Shown: positions 26,624 through 37,064, numbered from the stretch's first letter. The stretch: DNA of 64,000 nucleotides from Chitinophagales bacterium (GCA_016787045.1 JAEUVA010000010.1:1-64000), one strand, 5' to 3'. The notes: generated by a model from the sequence alone, not told the origin. Translations and numbers: made by a program.

Positions 26624-28858
26624 ATGGAAAACCTCATTTACATTCTCCCTGTGTTTGGATTAGTGGCATTGGCCTACATGGCTTACCTGAGCAGTTGGGT
26701 AACCAAGCAAGATGCCGGTGATGCCAAAATGAGCGGAATTGCTCAAAACATTGCCGAAGGAGCAATGGCTTTTTTGAAAGCAGAATACAGAATACTTGCT
26801 ATCTACGTGGTGCTGGCCAGCATCGGCCTGGGCATACTCTCGCAAGTGCCTAAGGTGGCGGTTCATTCCAGCATACTTATTGTGGGTGCATTTGTGGTGG
26901 GCTGTTTCTTTTCGGCTCTTGCCGGATTTTTAGGCATGCGCATAGCTACCAAAGCCAACGTGCGCACCACACAAGCCGCAAAAACATCTTTGGCAAAGGC
27001 ATTGAAAGTGTCTTTTGGCGGAGGTACAGTAATGGGTCTGGGTGTGGCAGGTTTGGCGGTATTGGGATTAAGCTCACTGTTTATCTTGTTCTTCTTCCAG
27101 TTTATGGGGGGCAACTTTAGTACAGGTGGCGGTTACGATGGTATGACTAAAGTATTAGAAGTACTTGCAGGGTTTTCGCTTGGTGCAGAATCAATTGCAC
27201 TTTTTGCACGTGTAGGTGGTGGTATCTATACTAAAGCAGCCGATGTGGGTGCCGACCTTGTAGGTAAAGTAGAAGCCGGCATACCAGAAGATGACCCGCG
27301 TAATCCCGCAACTATTGCCGACAACGTGGGCGATAACGTAGGCGATGTGGCCGGTATGGGTGCCGATTTATTTGGCTCTTACGTAGCCACTGTGTTGGCC
27401 TCCATGGTTTTGGGTAACTACATCATTCGCGATAATGGCGGAAGTATTGCCGATAACTTTGGCGGCATTGGCCCTATTTTATTGCCTGTAGCTATTGCCG
27501 GGTTCGGAATTATTGCCTCTATCATTGGCAGCTTTTTAGTGAGCATTAGCGAAAGCGCCAAGCCGGATGTAAACACCGTGCAAAGCGCGCTAAACAGAGG
27601 CAACAATGTATCTATGTTATTGGCACTTGCGGCCTCTTTTGGATTAATCAAATTGATGTTGCCCGAAACCATTCAAATGAGCGCATTTAATGCCGGTGAG
27701 TTTAGTGTTATCACTACCTCTTCGCTTAATGTGTTTTTTGCAGTTTGTATTGGTATGGCGGTAGGTTACCTCATCTCTTACATTACCGAGTACTACACCG
27801 GCTTAGGTGGCAAACCGGTGAATGATATTGTACAAAAATCGGCCACCGGTGCAGCTACCAACATTATTGCAGGGCTTGGCACAGGTATGCTTTCTACCGC
27901 TTTGCCGGTTATCATTTTTGCAGCCGCTATTTGGGGCGCCTATGCATTGGCCGGTTTCTACGGTGTAGGTATTGCCGCTTCGGCTATGATGGCTACTACG
28001 GCTATGCAGTTGGCAGTAGATGCGTTTGGCCCAATTGCCGATAACGCGGGCGGTATTGCCGAGATGAGCGAATTACCTAAAGAAGTTCGTGAAAAAACCG
28101 ATGTGTTGGATTCAGTAGGTAACACCACCGCGGCCGTAGGAAAAGGATTTGCTATTGCATCTGCGGCTTTAACTGCTCTTGCACTTTTTGCCGCTTATGT
28201 AACCCTTACGGGCATTCACGGCATCAATATTTTTGATGCAAAAGTTTTAGCGGCACTATTTGTAGGGGGCATGATTCCCGTGGTGTTCTCTGCTCTTGCC
28301 ATGAACAGCGTGGGCAAAGCGGCCATGGACATGGTTAACGAAGTGCGCAGGCAGTTTCGCGAAATACCGGGCATATTAGAAGGCACCGGTAAACCTGAGT
28401 ACGGCAAGTGTGTAGAAATATCTACCAAAGCGGCTTTGCGCGAAATGTTGCTGCCTGGTGTTATTACCATTGTTACCCCGATATTAGTGGGTATTGGTAT
28501 GGGAGCCGAAGCATTGGGCGCTTACATGGCGGGTGTAACAGTGAGTGGGGTGTTGTGGGCAATTTTCCAAAACAATGCCGGTGGTGCGTGGGACAATGCC
28601 AAAAAATCTTTTGAAAAAGGAATTGAAATAGAAGTGAACGGCAAAAAAGAAGTGTTCTACAAAAAATCAGAGCCACACAAGGCAGCGGTAGTGGGCGATA
28701 CTGTTGGCGATCCTTTCAAAGATACTTCTGGGCCATCTATGAATATCCTCATAAAGTTATCTTCTCTGGTAGGTTTAACCATTGCTCCGCTCATTGCAGT
28801 AACCGACCACGAAACCACCTCTTCTATTATTGAAATGATTAAGGGCTTGTTTGTGTAA
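26624..28858 (+). CDS. hppA: Membrane-bound ion-pumping pyrophosphatase, K+-dependent type
   Basis: 744 aa, about 16 transmembrane helices. It hydrolyses cytosolic pyrophosphate and pumps H+ and/or Na+ out. The substrate site is complete: [19 protein letters not shown] near residue 207, then [20 protein letters not shown], and DNAGGIAEM and [13 protein letters not shown] further on. [13 protein letters not shown] has alanine, not lysine, at the K+-site position, which marks the potassium-dependent subgroup; whether Na+ or H+ is pumped cannot be read safely. Monocistronic with a promoter and a strong terminator. Confidence 0.97.
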   Translation: MENLIYILPVFGLVALAYMAYLSSWVTKQDAGDAKMSGIAQNIAEGAMAFLKAEYRILAIYVVLASIGLGILSQVPKVAVHSSILIVGAFVVGCFFSALAGFLGMRIATKANVRTTQAAKTSLAKALKVSFGGGTVMGLGVAGLAVLGLSSLFILFFFQFMGGNFSTGGGYDGMTKVLEVLAGFSLGAESIALFARVGGGIYTKAADVGADLVGKVEAGIPEDDPRNPATIADNVGDNVGDVAGMGADLFGSYVATVLASMVLGNYIIRDNGGSIADNFGGIGPILLPVAIAGFGIIASIIGSFLVSISESAKPDVNTVQSALNRGNNVSMLLALAASFGLIKLMLPETIQMSAFNAGEFSVITTSSLNVFFAVCIGMAVGYLISYITEYYTGLGGKPVNDIVQKSATGAATNIIAGLGTGMLSTALPVIIFAAAIWGAYALAGFYGVGIAASAMMATTAMQLAVDAFGPIADNAGGIAEMSELPKEVREKTDVLDSVGNTTAAVGKGFAIASAALTALALFAAYVTLTGIHGINIFDAKVLAALFVGGMIPVVFSALAMNSVGKAAMDMVNEVRRQFREIPGILEGTGKPEYGKCVEISTKAALREMLLPGVITIVTPILVGIGMGAEALGAYMAGVTVSGVLWAIFQNNAGGAWDNAKKSFEKGIEIEVNGKKEVFYKKSEPHKAAVVGDTVGDPFKDTSGPSMNILIKLSSLVGLTIAPLIAVTDHETTSSIIEMIKGLFV

Positions 28859-28897
28859 GCAGAAAATGCAAAACGGCCGACCAAGGTCAGACCGAGT

Positions 28898-28929
28898 AAA
28901 ACGCTCAACCGGTTAGGTTGGGCGTTTTT
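28898..28929 (+). terminator. Intrinsic terminator of hppA
   Basis: AAAACGCTCAACC pairs with GGTTGGGCGTTTT (one T-G pair) around GGTTA and ends in TTTTT. It lies 40 nt after the hppA stop. Confidence 0.9.
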
Positions 28930-29028
28930 GTTGTAACTGATTTAACCCATAGTACTTTTTAAAGCAGAGCAGTTTTCATGATATTAAGAGGCGGGTATAT
29001 TATTAACTTTACATTCTCACCTTAACTC

Positions 29029-29748
29029 ATGCAACTCGCCTTAGACATCGGCAATACCAACATAAAATTAGGGGTGTTTGAAAACAACACGCTGATAGAT
29101 TTTTTTGCCCAGCGCGATGAAATGGAAACCGTGTTGGAGAAATACAAAATCAAGCAAGTCATTCTCTCTCGCACTGGTAATGATGAATGGATAGAACACC
29201 TACTCAAGCAAAAAAAGCGCAAAGTATTGGTGCTTAGTCATGAGCTAAAGCTGCCCATCAAGTTATTGTACAAAACCCCCGAAACCCTGGGTGCAGACCG
29301 TATTGCCGGTAGTGTGGCTGCCAACCACCACCACCCCGATACTCCGGTGCTCAAAATAGATTTCGGCACTTGTATTACCTATGATTTTATTACCCCGCAA
29401 AACGAGTTTGAAGGTGGCGCCATTTCACCGGGCATGAATATGCGCTTCAAAGCACTGCATAATTACACGGCAAAATTGCCGCTCATCAACCCCTTGCAAT
29501 ACACCACTTACCCGCTCACGGGTACCGATACCGCCACTTCTATACTCAGCGGAGTGGTACAAGGCATAAAAAATGAAGTACAGGGCATAATAAACCAATA
29601 CCGGCAGCGTTTCAGCGGCATGAAAGTAGTAGTTACCGGAGGCGATGCGGGTTTATTTGCCACTCTGCTTGAAAGTGAGATATTTGCCCGCCCACATTTG
29701 GTATTAGAGGGGCTAAACATTATTCTTCAACACAACACCACTAAGTAA
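29029..29748 (+). CDS. coaX: Type III pantothenate kinase
   Basis: 239 aa. CoaX phosphorylates pantothenate in the first step of coenzyme A synthesis. The ASKHA-fold motifs are present: DIGNTNIKLGVF at residues 5-16, LGADRIAGSVAA in the middle, DFGTCITYDFI, the GGAISPGMNMR segment, and VVVTGGDAG near the end. Starts a three-gene operon: the outer-membrane protein follows after 3 nt, then lptC. This order is common in Bacteroidota. Confidence 0.96.
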   Translation: MQLALDIGNTNIKLGVFENNTLIDFFAQRDEMETVLEKYKIKQVILSRTGNDEWIEHLLKQKKRKVLVLSHELKLPIKLLYKTPETLGADRIAGSVAANHHHPDTPVLKIDFGTCITYDFITPQNEFEGGAISPGMNMRFKALHNYTAKLPLINPLQYTTYPLTGTDTATSILSGVVQGIKNEVQGIINQYRQRFSGMKVVVTGGDAGLFATLLESEIFARPHLVLEGLNIILQHNTTK

Positions 29749-29751
29749 GCA

Positions 29752-31116
29752 GTGCATTTTTCATCAGGTCAAAGTTTTATCTCAAAAAAAGGTTGGGTGT
29801 TGCTGGCGGTATTCATTGGCCAATTATTAGTTGCCCACTATTCAACGGTATTTGCTCAGGCCAGTTCGCCTTATTCGCGCTATGGATTGGGCTTTGTGCG
29901 CAGCAATGTATTTTCAGCTAATAAGGGTATGGGCGATATTTCGGCTCCGTATTTTTCGGGTTTGCACATCAATGCCGCTAACCCGGCTTCGTATGCATCG
30001 CTCATGCGTACCACTATTGAAATGGGCGCCAACTTTGACGGGGTCAACATCAAAGCCGCTAACGATTCGGTGTATAAAACCGGCAATGGCTCAGTAAGCC
30101 ACTTGGCAGTGGCCTTTGTACCCAAACCCGACCGCTGGGCCATTAGTGCCGGGCTGCTGCCGTATACCAACATTAATTACAATTTTGTGCAATCGGTTAA
30201 CGATAGCACGGTAGCCAGTTACAACGACATATATGCGGGCAGTGGTTCATTATACCAAGTATATGCAGGAGGGGCGTACAAGTTTAAAAACCGTATCAAC
30301 GAGCAGCAAGACCAATTTTCTATAGGAGCCAATTTTGGATACATTTTTGGGAAATTACGCTATCAAAAAATCATCACCTTTCCAGATAGTACAGATACCT
30401 ACACCAGCAATTTTGTAAGCGATTTGTATGCAAATAGTTTTAACTACAACATAGGCATACAGTACACCAGAAAAATATACCACAATGAGAGCAACCCCGA
30501 TGAGCGCACAGATATTTACTTGACCATAGGCGCTACCGCCAATGGCGGGCTAAAACTCAACACCCGCATCAACGATTACTGGACCCGCCTCAACTATTTG
30601 AGCACCGGCATCTCTATTATAGATACTCCTTCGGCACAGTTCAACAAAAAAGGTAAGTTGAATATGCCCGCCAATTTTACCGGAGGTGTAATGGTGGGCA
30701 ACGAAAGGTTTTGGATGCTGGGCATGGATTTCAAATACTCCACATGGAGCAATTTTCAATCTCCTCTTTACAGCGGCAAGCTGCAAGATAGCTGGCGTTT
30801 GGCGCTCGGTTTTCAAGTTACGCCAAGTTATTTAGACCGCAAGTATTACAACCGCATACAGTTTCGCTTAGGCGCATACTATGGCAAAAGCGAGGTGGTG
30901 TACAACAATCAGCAACTCAACGATGTAGCGGGTACTTTTGGCCTTGGCTTTCCGTTTAAGCTCTTTAAGTTTACCAGCACCATGTTTAACGTGAGCGGCC
31001 AAGTTGGCTCGCGCGGCAATAATGAGCCATCAGCTTTTAAAGAAACCTACTACCGCTTTACCTTTGGCTTGGTACTCAACGATGCCGACTGGTTCCGCAA
31101 ACGCAGGTACGATTAA
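29752..31116 (+). CDS. Outer-membrane beta-barrel protein, Bacteroidota-specific
   Basis: 454 aa, start GTG at 29752. A signal peptide (GWVLLAVFIGQLLVAHYSTVFAQ) is followed by SSPYSRYGLGFVRSN, a characteristic start of this Bacteroidota barrel group, and NAANPASYASL. The rest is alternating beta-strand sequence ending in FRKRRYD. It superficially resembles FadL/OmpP1-type porins. Placed between coaX and lptC, so a link to envelope assembly is plausible but unproven. Confidence 0.82.
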   Translation: MHFSSGQSFISKKGWVLLAVFIGQLLVAHYSTVFAQASSPYSRYGLGFVRSNVFSANKGMGDISAPYFSGLHINAANPASYASLMRTTIEMGANFDGVNIKAANDSVYKTGNGSVSHLAVAFVPKPDRWAISAGLLPYTNINYNFVQSVNDSTVASYNDIYAGSGSLYQVYAGGAYKFKNRINEQQDQFSIGANFGYIFGKLRYQKIITFPDSTDTYTSNFVSDLYANSFNYNIGIQYTRKIYHNESNPDERTDIYLTIGATANGGLKLNTRINDYWTRLNYLSTGISIIDTPSAQFNKKGKLNMPANFTGGVMVGNERFWMLGMDFKYSTWSNFQSPLYSGKLQDSWRLALGFQVTPSYLDRKYYNRIQFRLGAYYGKSEVVYNNQQLNDVAGTFGLGFPFKLFKFTSTMFNVSGQVGSRGNNEPSAFKETYYRFTFGLVLNDADWFRKRRYD

Positions 31117-31130
31117 ACATATTCAACAAT

Positions 31131-31778
31131 ATGTTTCATTTTTTGTCCACTCCAAGTTTCTCGATTTTTAAATTCCACTCAATAAGGAAATTTACAAGCT
31201 ACCTATTTTGTATTGCTTTCTCCGGTTTTTTGGGGAGCGTGTACGTATTTTTAATTTTCTCAATGTTTTTTTCTTCTTGTACCAACAACGTGCAAGAAGC
31301 CCAACTTATTACCAGCCGTGTAAACGTAAACATTGAAAAAGGTACCGATGTGGTTATCAATTATTCTGACAATGGCTTAACCAAAATTACCTCTTACGGC
31401 AAAACGGTAACCCGCTACAGCGGAGTAGAAAAACCCTACCTAGAATTTAGCGATGGCATGAAACTCTACTTCTTTACCGCACAAGGCGATACAGAGAGTA
31501 CCCTCACCGCCCGCTACGCAACAGCTGTAGAAAACAGCAAAGAAATGATAGCACGCGACCATGTAGTGGTCATCAACAACAAGGGCGAGCGATTAGATAC
31601 TGACGAGTTAGTTTGGGATGAAGAGGCCAAAACCATTTACAGCAACAGCTTTGTAAAAATTACCACAGCCGATGAAATTATCTTTGGTAAAGGAATGACC
31701 GCCAACCAAAACTTTACGGACTATATGGTTAAAAGCATTTCGGGAACCATAAAGGTAAAGGCGGAGGAAATGAAATAA
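31131..31778 (+). CDS. lptC: LPS export protein LptC
   Basis: 215 aa. A long N-terminus with a hydrophobic stretch ends in FFSSCTNN, which could be a lipobox or a membrane anchor; the true start may be further in. The mature part is the LptC/OstA beta-jellyroll: ITSRVNVNIEKGTDVVINYSD, PYLEFSDGMKLYFF, TARYATAVENSKEMIARDHVVVINNKGERLDTDELVW, GKGMTANQNFTDYMVK. LptC bridges the LptB2FG transporter and the periplasmic Lpt bridge. Third gene of the coaX operon (14-nt gap). Confidence 0.9.
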   Translation: MFHFLSTPSFSIFKFHSIRKFTSYLFCIAFSGFLGSVYVFLIFSMFFSSCTNNVQEAQLITSRVNVNIEKGTDVVINYSDNGLTKITSYGKTVTRYSGVEKPYLEFSDGMKLYFFTAQGDTESTLTARYATAVENSKEMIARDHVVVINNKGERLDTDELVWDEEAKTIYSNSFVKITTADEIIFGKGMTANQNFTDYMVKSISGTIKVKAEEMK

Positions 31779-31782
31779 GGGA

Positions 31783-32535
31783 TTAAAGCACGTACTCAAT
31801 CTCCTTGAAACTATACCGGTGTTCCTTACCCTGGCTATGGACAATGAGCTTCCCCTCTTTGCTCACGCCATTTATTTCTCCTCTAAAAACCTGTTCCCCC
31901 TTTTTGTATTCGTGCGTTTGTTGGTAGCGATAAAGTGCTTCGGTATAAGCACGGTCTAAAAAATTGAAATGCAACTGCCTTAGCTGTAAGTAGTATTTCT
32001 CCATGTAAGAGCACAGCAGTTCTGCCAAACTTTTAAGGTTATGCAGCATACCTGTCAGCAAATAAAGCGAAGTGGGGTTTTTCAATTCAGCACTAAATAT
32101 TTCCTGATTCACATTAAAGCCAATGCCGATAATGGTATTGCTGATTTTGCTGCCGCTAATAGTATTTTCAATCAATATGCCTGCCAGCTTATGGTCGTTT
32201 ACATATATATCGTTTGGCCACTTAATCTTCACCTCTTCTTGTACAAAACACTCGGCAAAATCTTTCACCGCCAAAGCCACGGCCATATTCAAAAAAAACT
32301 GTTGTGTGGGTTCCAAAAAATCGGGGCGGAAAACAAAACTCACCGTCAGGTTTTTGCCGGTTTCGCTCAGCCAGGTATTTCCCTGTTGTCCACGACCTGC
32401 GGTTTGGGTGTGCGTAAAAACCACGGTACCGTCTGGCACCGGCCCCTCGCTCAACAATTGCCGGGCATAATTGTTAGTAGAATCTACCGTTGACAATTCC
32501 ACAAAGTTTTTGCCGGTAAAGAGGGTTTCAGTCAT
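31783..32535 (-). CDS. birA: Biotin--[acetyl-CoA-carboxylase] ligase (no DNA-binding domain)
   Basis: 250 aa. The catalytic core is complete: STNNYARQLL, the biotinyl-AMP loop TAGRGQQGNTW, KWPNDIYVNDHKLAGILIE, and a C-terminal SH3-like domain (GEQVFRGEINGVSKEGKLIV). It lacks the N-terminal helix-turn-helix of E. coli BirA, so it is a class I ligase without direct repressor function. It is convergent with lptC and divergent from rsfS. Confidence 0.94.
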   Translation of the reverse strand: MTETLFTGKNFVELSTVDSTNNYARQLLSEGPVPDGTVVFTHTQTAGRGQQGNTWLSETGKNLTVSFVFRPDFLEPTQQFFLNMAVALAVKDFAECFVQEEVKIKWPNDIYVNDHKLAGILIENTISGSKISNTIIGIGFNVNQEIFSAELKNPTSLYLLTGMLHNLKSLAELLCSYMEKYYLQLRQLHFNFLDRAYTEALYRYQQTHEYKKGEQVFRGEINGVSKEGKLIVHSQGKEHRYSFKEIEYVL

Positions 32536-32563
32536 GTAACAAATGTTCCTTTCTTATGTAGGG

Positions 32564-32579
32564 AAAGTAATTACTTTTG
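32564..32579. promoter_or_regulatory. Palindrome overlapping a promoter box between birA and rsfS
   Basis: AAAGTAATTACTTT (32564-32577) is a perfect 14-bp palindrome. It overlaps TACTTTTG (32572-32579), an exact TAnnTTTG -7 box for rsfS. Such an arrangement suits an operator in the divergent birA/rsfS region. No clear -33 box was found. Confidence 0.4.
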
Positions 32580-32619
32580 ATTCGTAACTCAACTATTTTT
32601 TTCAACAAAAAACGAGCGT

Positions 32620-32982
32620 TTGGCGAAAAGAAAAAAGGCAACTGCCGACCTGCATCAACTCATTATTGATGCCATTTTGGATAAAAAAGGCAAAGAGTTA
32701 GTTTCTCTTGACCTTCGTAAAATTAAAGATACTCCTTCAGATTTTTTTATTGTTACGCACGGAGACTCCAGCACGCAGGTCAAAGCCATATTTGATTCGG
32801 TACTGGAAAAAGCTAGAGAAAACAAACAACTGCCCTACCGCACCGAGAGCGGAAAAGGTGCCGAATGGATGATTATTGATTTTGTAGATATAACCGTACA
32901 TGTTTTTTATAGAGAGAAGCGCGATTTTTATGCGCTGGAAGAGTTGTGGAGCGATGCCAAAAGTACCGCATACAGCAACTAA
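32620..32982 (+). CDS. rsfS: Ribosome silencing factor RsfS
   Basis: 120 aa, start TTG at 32620 (AKRKKATADLHQLIIDAIL). The family core is intact: ILDKKGKELVSLDLRKI, DFFIVTHGDSSTQVKAI and GKGAEWMIIDFVDITVHVF. RsfS binds uL14 on the large subunit and blocks joining of subunits in starvation. The leftward birA and rightward ftsH neighbours are conserved in Bacteroidota. The TTG start is the only one that gives the complete N-terminal helix. Confidence 0.95.
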   Translation: MAKRKKATADLHQLIIDAILDKKGKELVSLDLRKIKDTPSDFFIVTHGDSSTQVKAIFDSVLEKARENKQLPYRTESGKGAEWMIIDFVDITVHVFYREKRDFYALEELWSDAKSTAYSN

Positions 32983-33042
32983 CAACAATTAACGGTTACA
33001 ATAAACCAAAAAAAGATTCGTCAAAGAGGAGACATTAAAATT

Positions 33043-35088
33043 ATGGGAAACGAGATGCCGACATCAAACAACAATTCAAACAACGAACAACCCCGCGCAA
33101 CGCGCAAGGGAGGCGAAGAGCCAAAGTTCAATTATTTCTGGGTATATGCTATCATCATTGCATTTATAGTCATATCGCTCAACCTCTCTTTTTTTCAGGA
33201 TAGCAGCAAAGAGACTAATATGACCAAGCTCCGCGAATTGTTGCAGAGCGATGATATAGAGCGCATAGAGGTGTATAACCAAAAAGTGGCCGAGGTTACC
33301 ATTAAAGAAAAAGCATTATCTAAACCTGAGTTTAAAGACATAGCCAAAAACCGATTTGGCTCTGCCAACCGCGGCCCGCACTACTTTCTCACGGTAGCTT
33401 CTAACGAATCGTTTGACAAATTCATTAACGAGTTTTACAAAGAAAAGCCGGAATTGCAACAAGTAGCGGTGCGCTATGATACCCGCCAGGAATGGTGGAG
33501 AGATATTTTTCCGTACCTCTTGCCATTAGTATTGTTTGGCGCGTTTTGGGTTTTTATGCTGCGCAGAGCAGGCGGTGGCGGGTTTGGCGGCCCGGGCGGA
33601 AACATCTTCAACATTGGTAAATCTAAAGCGATACTGTTTGATAAGGATGAAAAAATAAACATCACATTTGAAGATGTGGCCGGCTTAGATGAAGCTAAAG
33701 TAGAAGTACAAGAAATTGTCTCCTTTCTCAAAAACCCCAAAAAGTACACTAACCTAGGTGGCAAAATACCCAAAGGCGCCTTGCTGATAGGCCCTCCGGG
33801 AACCGGCAAAACGCTTATTGCTAAGGCCATGGCCGGTGAGGCACAAGTACCTTTCTTTTCTATATCGGGTTCAGATTTTGTAGAAATGTTTGTAGGCGTA
33901 GGTGCCAGCCGGGTGCGCGATTTATTCCGCCAAGCCAGAGAAAAAGCCCCTTGCATTATTTTTATAGATGAAATAGATGCCATAGGTCGCGCTCGTGGAA
34001 AAAACTTAGTACAAGGCAATGATGAGCGCGAAAACACACTTAACCAGTTGCTGGTAGAAATGGATGGATTTAGCTCTGAAAAAGGCGTAATTATGATAGC
34101 CGCCACCAACCGCCCCGATGTGTTAGACACCGCGCTGTTGCGCCCCGGCCGTTTTGACCGGCAAATTTCTATAGATAAGCCCGACATGAAAGGCCGCGAA
34201 CAGATTTTTAAAGTGCACTTAAAAACCATCAAAATTGGTAAAGAAGTAAACGTAGAAAAACTCGCAGCGCTTACTCCCGGCTTTGTAGGAGCCGATATTG
34301 CCAACATCTGCAACGAAGCTGCATTGATTGCCGCCCGCCAAGACAAAGCGGAAATAGATATGCAAGATTTTAATGATGCCATAGATCGCAGCATAGGTGG
34401 TTTGGAAAAGAAAAACAAGCTCATATCGCCCGAAGAGAAAAAAGTGATTGCCTATCACGAGGCAGGCCACGCTATAAGTGGTTGGTTTTTAGAAAACGCT
34501 CACCCACTGCTAAAAGTAAGCATCATACCACGCGGAGTTGCTGCATTGGGTTACGCACAGTATTTGCCCAAAGAAAAGTATCTGGAAACTACGCCCGAAA
34601 TGCTGGATCGCATGTGTATGACATTGGCAGGACGAGCAGCAGAGCGCATTGTATTTGACGAAATATCTACCGGTGCTCAAAACGACTTAGATCATGTAAC
34701 GCGTATTGCATACGCTATGGTTTCCATCTTTGGCATGAACGAAAAAATAGGCAACGTATCGTTTTATGAAATGATGAATCAAAACGGATTTACCAAACCA
34801 TATAGTGAAGAAACCGGAAAACTGATAGATGAAGAGGCACGTAAAATAATTGAAGGTCAGTTTGAACGCGCTAAAAAACTACTTATTGAAAAACGTACTG
34901 AGTTGGATGCATTAGCAAAAATGCTACTGGAAAAAGAAGTGCTTTTTAAAGATGATTTAGAAAAGCTCATAGGCCCACGCCCGTTTGATAAGCCGGTGCA
35001 AACGCTTGCAACAGATGATACTAACCATCAACAAGTGGTGTCCACAAACACAGACGAGCAAATATCACCTGTTGAGAATAACACATAG
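33043..35088 (+). CDS. ftsH: ATP-dependent zinc metalloprotease FtsH
   Basis: 681 aa membrane-anchored AAA+ protease. Two transmembrane helices (about residues 33-52 and 150-172) flank the periplasmic domain. Walker A GPPGTGKT is at 250-257, Walker [12 protein letters not shown] near 304-315, the arginine-finger region is RPGRFDRQ, and the zinc site HEAGH is at 472-476 with QNDLDHVT further on. It degrades misfolded membrane proteins and LpxC-type substrates. A purine-rich AGAGGAGA lies about 10 nt before the ATG at 33043 and supports that start. Confidence 0.98.
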   Translation: MGNEMPTSNNNSNNEQPRATRKGGEEPKFNYFWVYAIIIAFIVISLNLSFFQDSSKETNMTKLRELLQSDDIERIEVYNQKVAEVTIKEKALSKPEFKDIAKNRFGSANRGPHYFLTVASNESFDKFINEFYKEKPELQQVAVRYDTRQEWWRDIFPYLLPLVLFGAFWVFMLRRAGGGGFGGPGGNIFNIGKSKAILFDKDEKINITFEDVAGLDEAKVEVQEIVSFLKNPKKYTNLGGKIPKGALLIGPPGTGKTLIAKAMAGEAQVPFFSISGSDFVEMFVGVGASRVRDLFRQAREKAPCIIFIDEIDAIGRARGKNLVQGNDERENTLNQLLVEMDGFSSEKGVIMIAATNRPDVLDTALLRPGRFDRQISIDKPDMKGREQIFKVHLKTIKIGKEVNVEKLAALTPGFVGADIANICNEAALIAARQDKAEIDMQDFNDAIDRSIGGLEKKNKLISPEEKKVIAYHEAGHAISGWFLENAHPLLKVSIIPRGVAALGYAQYLPKEKYLETTPEMLDRMCMTLAGRAAERIVFDEISTGAQNDLDHVTRIAYAMVSIFGMNEKIGNVSFYEMMNQNGFTKPYSEETGKLIDEEARKIIEGQFERAKKLLIEKRTELDALAKMLLEKEVLFKDDLEKLIGPRPFDKPVQTLATDDTNHQQVVSTNTDEQISPVENNT

Positions 35089-35153
35089 CAAAACATTCGC
35101 TACGCATAGCAGAGAGTTACATTTGGAAAAATTATGTGATTCAACCCCTGTGT

Positions 35154-35951
35154 ATGCAAACCGAAGAAACGAACAACGGCTTTTTTTCAAAATTCAAAAA
35201 CATATTTGCTGCTTCTGCTAAAGAAGAAACAACCACTAACGTGGACAGTGAAGTGTTAGTAGCAGAAGCACCCGCCACAGAACAGGTAAAGCAAACAGAA
35301 AGTTATGTACGCGCCTCTATGGTGAGCGATGAAAGTGTTACCGAACGAGAAATAGGCATACGCACCGTAGAAGTTTCTGCACCTAAAGTAAACCTGCCTT
35401 TGGCTAAGGATTTAGACATCCGGTTTGCACAAAATTTTTCGGCAGCAGGCGGCAAATTTCTTTTTTGCGAAACCATGCGCGAAGCAGTGGGTGTTTTAAA
35501 TATGATGAAATTTGAGCATGGGTGGCAATACCTCTTTGCTTGGGAAAACGAGATAAAAGATGCCTTTACCGAAAACAATTTTCAAAAAGGAGCTATCGGC
35601 TTTACTATTGAAAATTCTGATGTAGCAGTATCGCTGGCCGATTGCTTGATAGCTGAAGACGGTACTATACTACTTAACCCTAAGCAGGCCTCACGCAGAA
35701 GGTTACCATGCTTTCCCAAAACGCACATCATCATTACCGATATAGCCCACTTAGCTACCAATGAAGCAGAAGCATTGGAACGTTTTTATCAAAACAACAA
35801 AGGCGAGTTGCCATCTATCATCAAACTGGGCAGTTGCAATGGTAACGGACATTTGTACGATAAGCAACGCCTCATTCTCAATGCCGAAGGCCCCGAAGAT
35901 GTATACGTAATTTTAGTAGATGAAATTATCCCGGTATCTCTTCGTCCATAG
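35154..35951 (+). CDS. LUD domain protein (LutC/YkgG-like)
   Basis: 265 aa from the ATG at 35154; a GTG at 35136 would add six residues. A charged, low-complexity N-terminus (about 70 residues) precedes the LUD domain: FCETMREAVGVLNMM, then TIENSDVAVSLADCLIAEDGTI, HIIITDIAHLATNEAEALERFYQ, PSIIKLGSCNG and GPEDVYVILVDE. LUD proteins include lactate-utilisation factors. The gene's place after ftsH is typical in Bacteroidota, where its role is not settled. Operon with rsfS-ftsH likely. Confidence 0.85.
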   Translation: MQTEETNNGFFSKFKNIFAASAKEETTTNVDSEVLVAEAPATEQVKQTESYVRASMVSDESVTEREIGIRTVEVSAPKVNLPLAKDLDIRFAQNFSAAGGKFLFCETMREAVGVLNMMKFEHGWQYLFAWENEIKDAFTENNFQKGAIGFTIENSDVAVSLADCLIAEDGTILLNPKQASRRRLPCFPKTHIIITDIAHLATNEAEALERFYQNNKGELPSIIKLGSCNGNGHLYDKQRLILNAEGPEDVYVILVDEIIPVSLRP

Positions 35952-35979
35952 TTTTCGCTAAAAACTATTTTCACCCCTG

Positions 35980-36738
35980 ATGCCACAATCAGGTAAAATC
36001 TATTTTGCTTCTGACCTTCACTTGGGCACGCCCAATGAAGAAAGCAGTGCCGAGCGAGAGCGAAAGTTTGTTCGCTGGCTCAGCGAGGTGCAGCAAGATG
36101 CCAAAGCCATTTACATTATTGGTGATGTGTTTGATTTTTGGCACGAATACAAAACAGTAGTGCCCAAGGGCTTTGTGCGCTTGCAAGGCAAGCTGGCAGA
36201 AATTGCCGACTCCGGCATAGAACTGCACCTGTTTACCGGCAATCACGATTTGTGGATGTACGGCTACTTTGAAAAAGAACTTGGAGCAAAAGTATATCGC
36301 CATCCCATACAGATAAATTTGAATGGAAAAAAATTTTATATTGGTCATGGCGATGGATTGGGGCCGGGAGATAAAGGATACAAGTTCATTAAGGCAGTTT
36401 TTTCTAATCCGGTTTGCCAATGGCTATTTAGATGGCTGCATCCCGATATCGGCATAGGTATAGCCAGCTATTTTTCGTACAAAAGCCGCTTTGCAGATGC
36501 TGCTTCAAAGACAGAAAAAGAAAAATTTTTAGGCGAAGACCGTGAATGGCTTGTGCAGTTTTGCAAAAGTGAACTTCAAAAAACGCATTGCGATTATTTT
36601 GTATTCGGTCACCGGCATTTACCGTTAGACATTTCCCTGCCGGGAGGCAGCCGTTACATAAATACCGGAGACTGGCTTACGCACTATAGCTATGCGGTGT
36701 TTGATGGAGATAAATTGGAGTTGAAGTATTATAGCTAA
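35980..36738 (+). CDS. lpxH: UDP-2,3-diacylglucosamine diphosphatase, LpxH-like
   Basis: 252 aa calcineurin-like phosphoesterase. The five motifs are present: D12-x-H14 (SDLHLG), GDVFDFW (D49), GNHD (residues 87-90), IGHGDGLGPGD, and FGHRHLP. Insertions (YKFIKAVFSNPVCQWLFRWLHPDIG) are typical of LpxH/LpxH2. It would cleave UDP-2,3-diacyl-GlcN to lipid X in lipid A synthesis at the inner membrane. Lies 28 nt after the LUD gene. LpxD is also encoded in this window. Confidence 0.88.
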   Translation: MPQSGKIYFASDLHLGTPNEESSAERERKFVRWLSEVQQDAKAIYIIGDVFDFWHEYKTVVPKGFVRLQGKLAEIADSGIELHLFTGNHDLWMYGYFEKELGAKVYRHPIQINLNGKKFYIGHGDGLGPGDKGYKFIKAVFSNPVCQWLFRWLHPDIGIGIASYFSYKSRFADAASKTEKEKFLGEDREWLVQFCKSELQKTHCDYFVFGHRHLPLDISLPGGSRYINTGDWLTHYSYAVFDGDKLELKYYS

Positions 36739-36782
36739 GCCCCATCTATTACATTTAGTACTGTTATGCATAGCAAATACAG

Positions 36783-37064
36783 CTAACAAGTAGAGCACAT
36801 GCCTTTATCAGATAATGCCTTACCACAATATGGGCAGTATTTGTATGAAGGTACATCGCATTCATCGCTCATTATTATCATAGACTTAATGATGTATTTA
36901 ATACCCAATAAAAACAGATATGTGAATGCAAACTGCTGCAATTTTCCCTCACCATAAATAACTGAAACAACGAGAGAAAAAATAAACATCCATTGCCACT
37001 TGCCCCTAAGTTTCCATACAAATGCGAGCGAAACAAAAAAGGCAATCACTCTTAGCACTTCCAT
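36783..37064 (-). CDS. Small membrane protein with C-terminal zinc ribbon
   Basis: 93 aa from MEVLRVIAFF (37064); the frame is open to 37115 (110 aa). Two or three hydrophobic helices are followed by CPYCGKALSDKGMCSTC, a four-cysteine zinc-ribbon. Proteins of this kind are often annotated as unknown. No relation to neighbours is visible (lpxH converges; tRNA-Cys and HU lie upstream on the same strand). Function unknown. Confidence 0.6.
   Translation of the reverse strand: MEVLRVIAFFVSLAFVWKLRGKWQWMFIFSLVVSVIYGEGKLQQFAFTYLFLLGIKYIIKSMIIMSDECDVPSYKYCPYCGKALSDKGMCSTC

Noticed and set aside
33474..34424. 316-aa minus-strand frame opposite ftsH
   Set aside because: Long only because of low stop frequency opposite a conserved AAA+ gene; Ser/Pro-rich with no domain.
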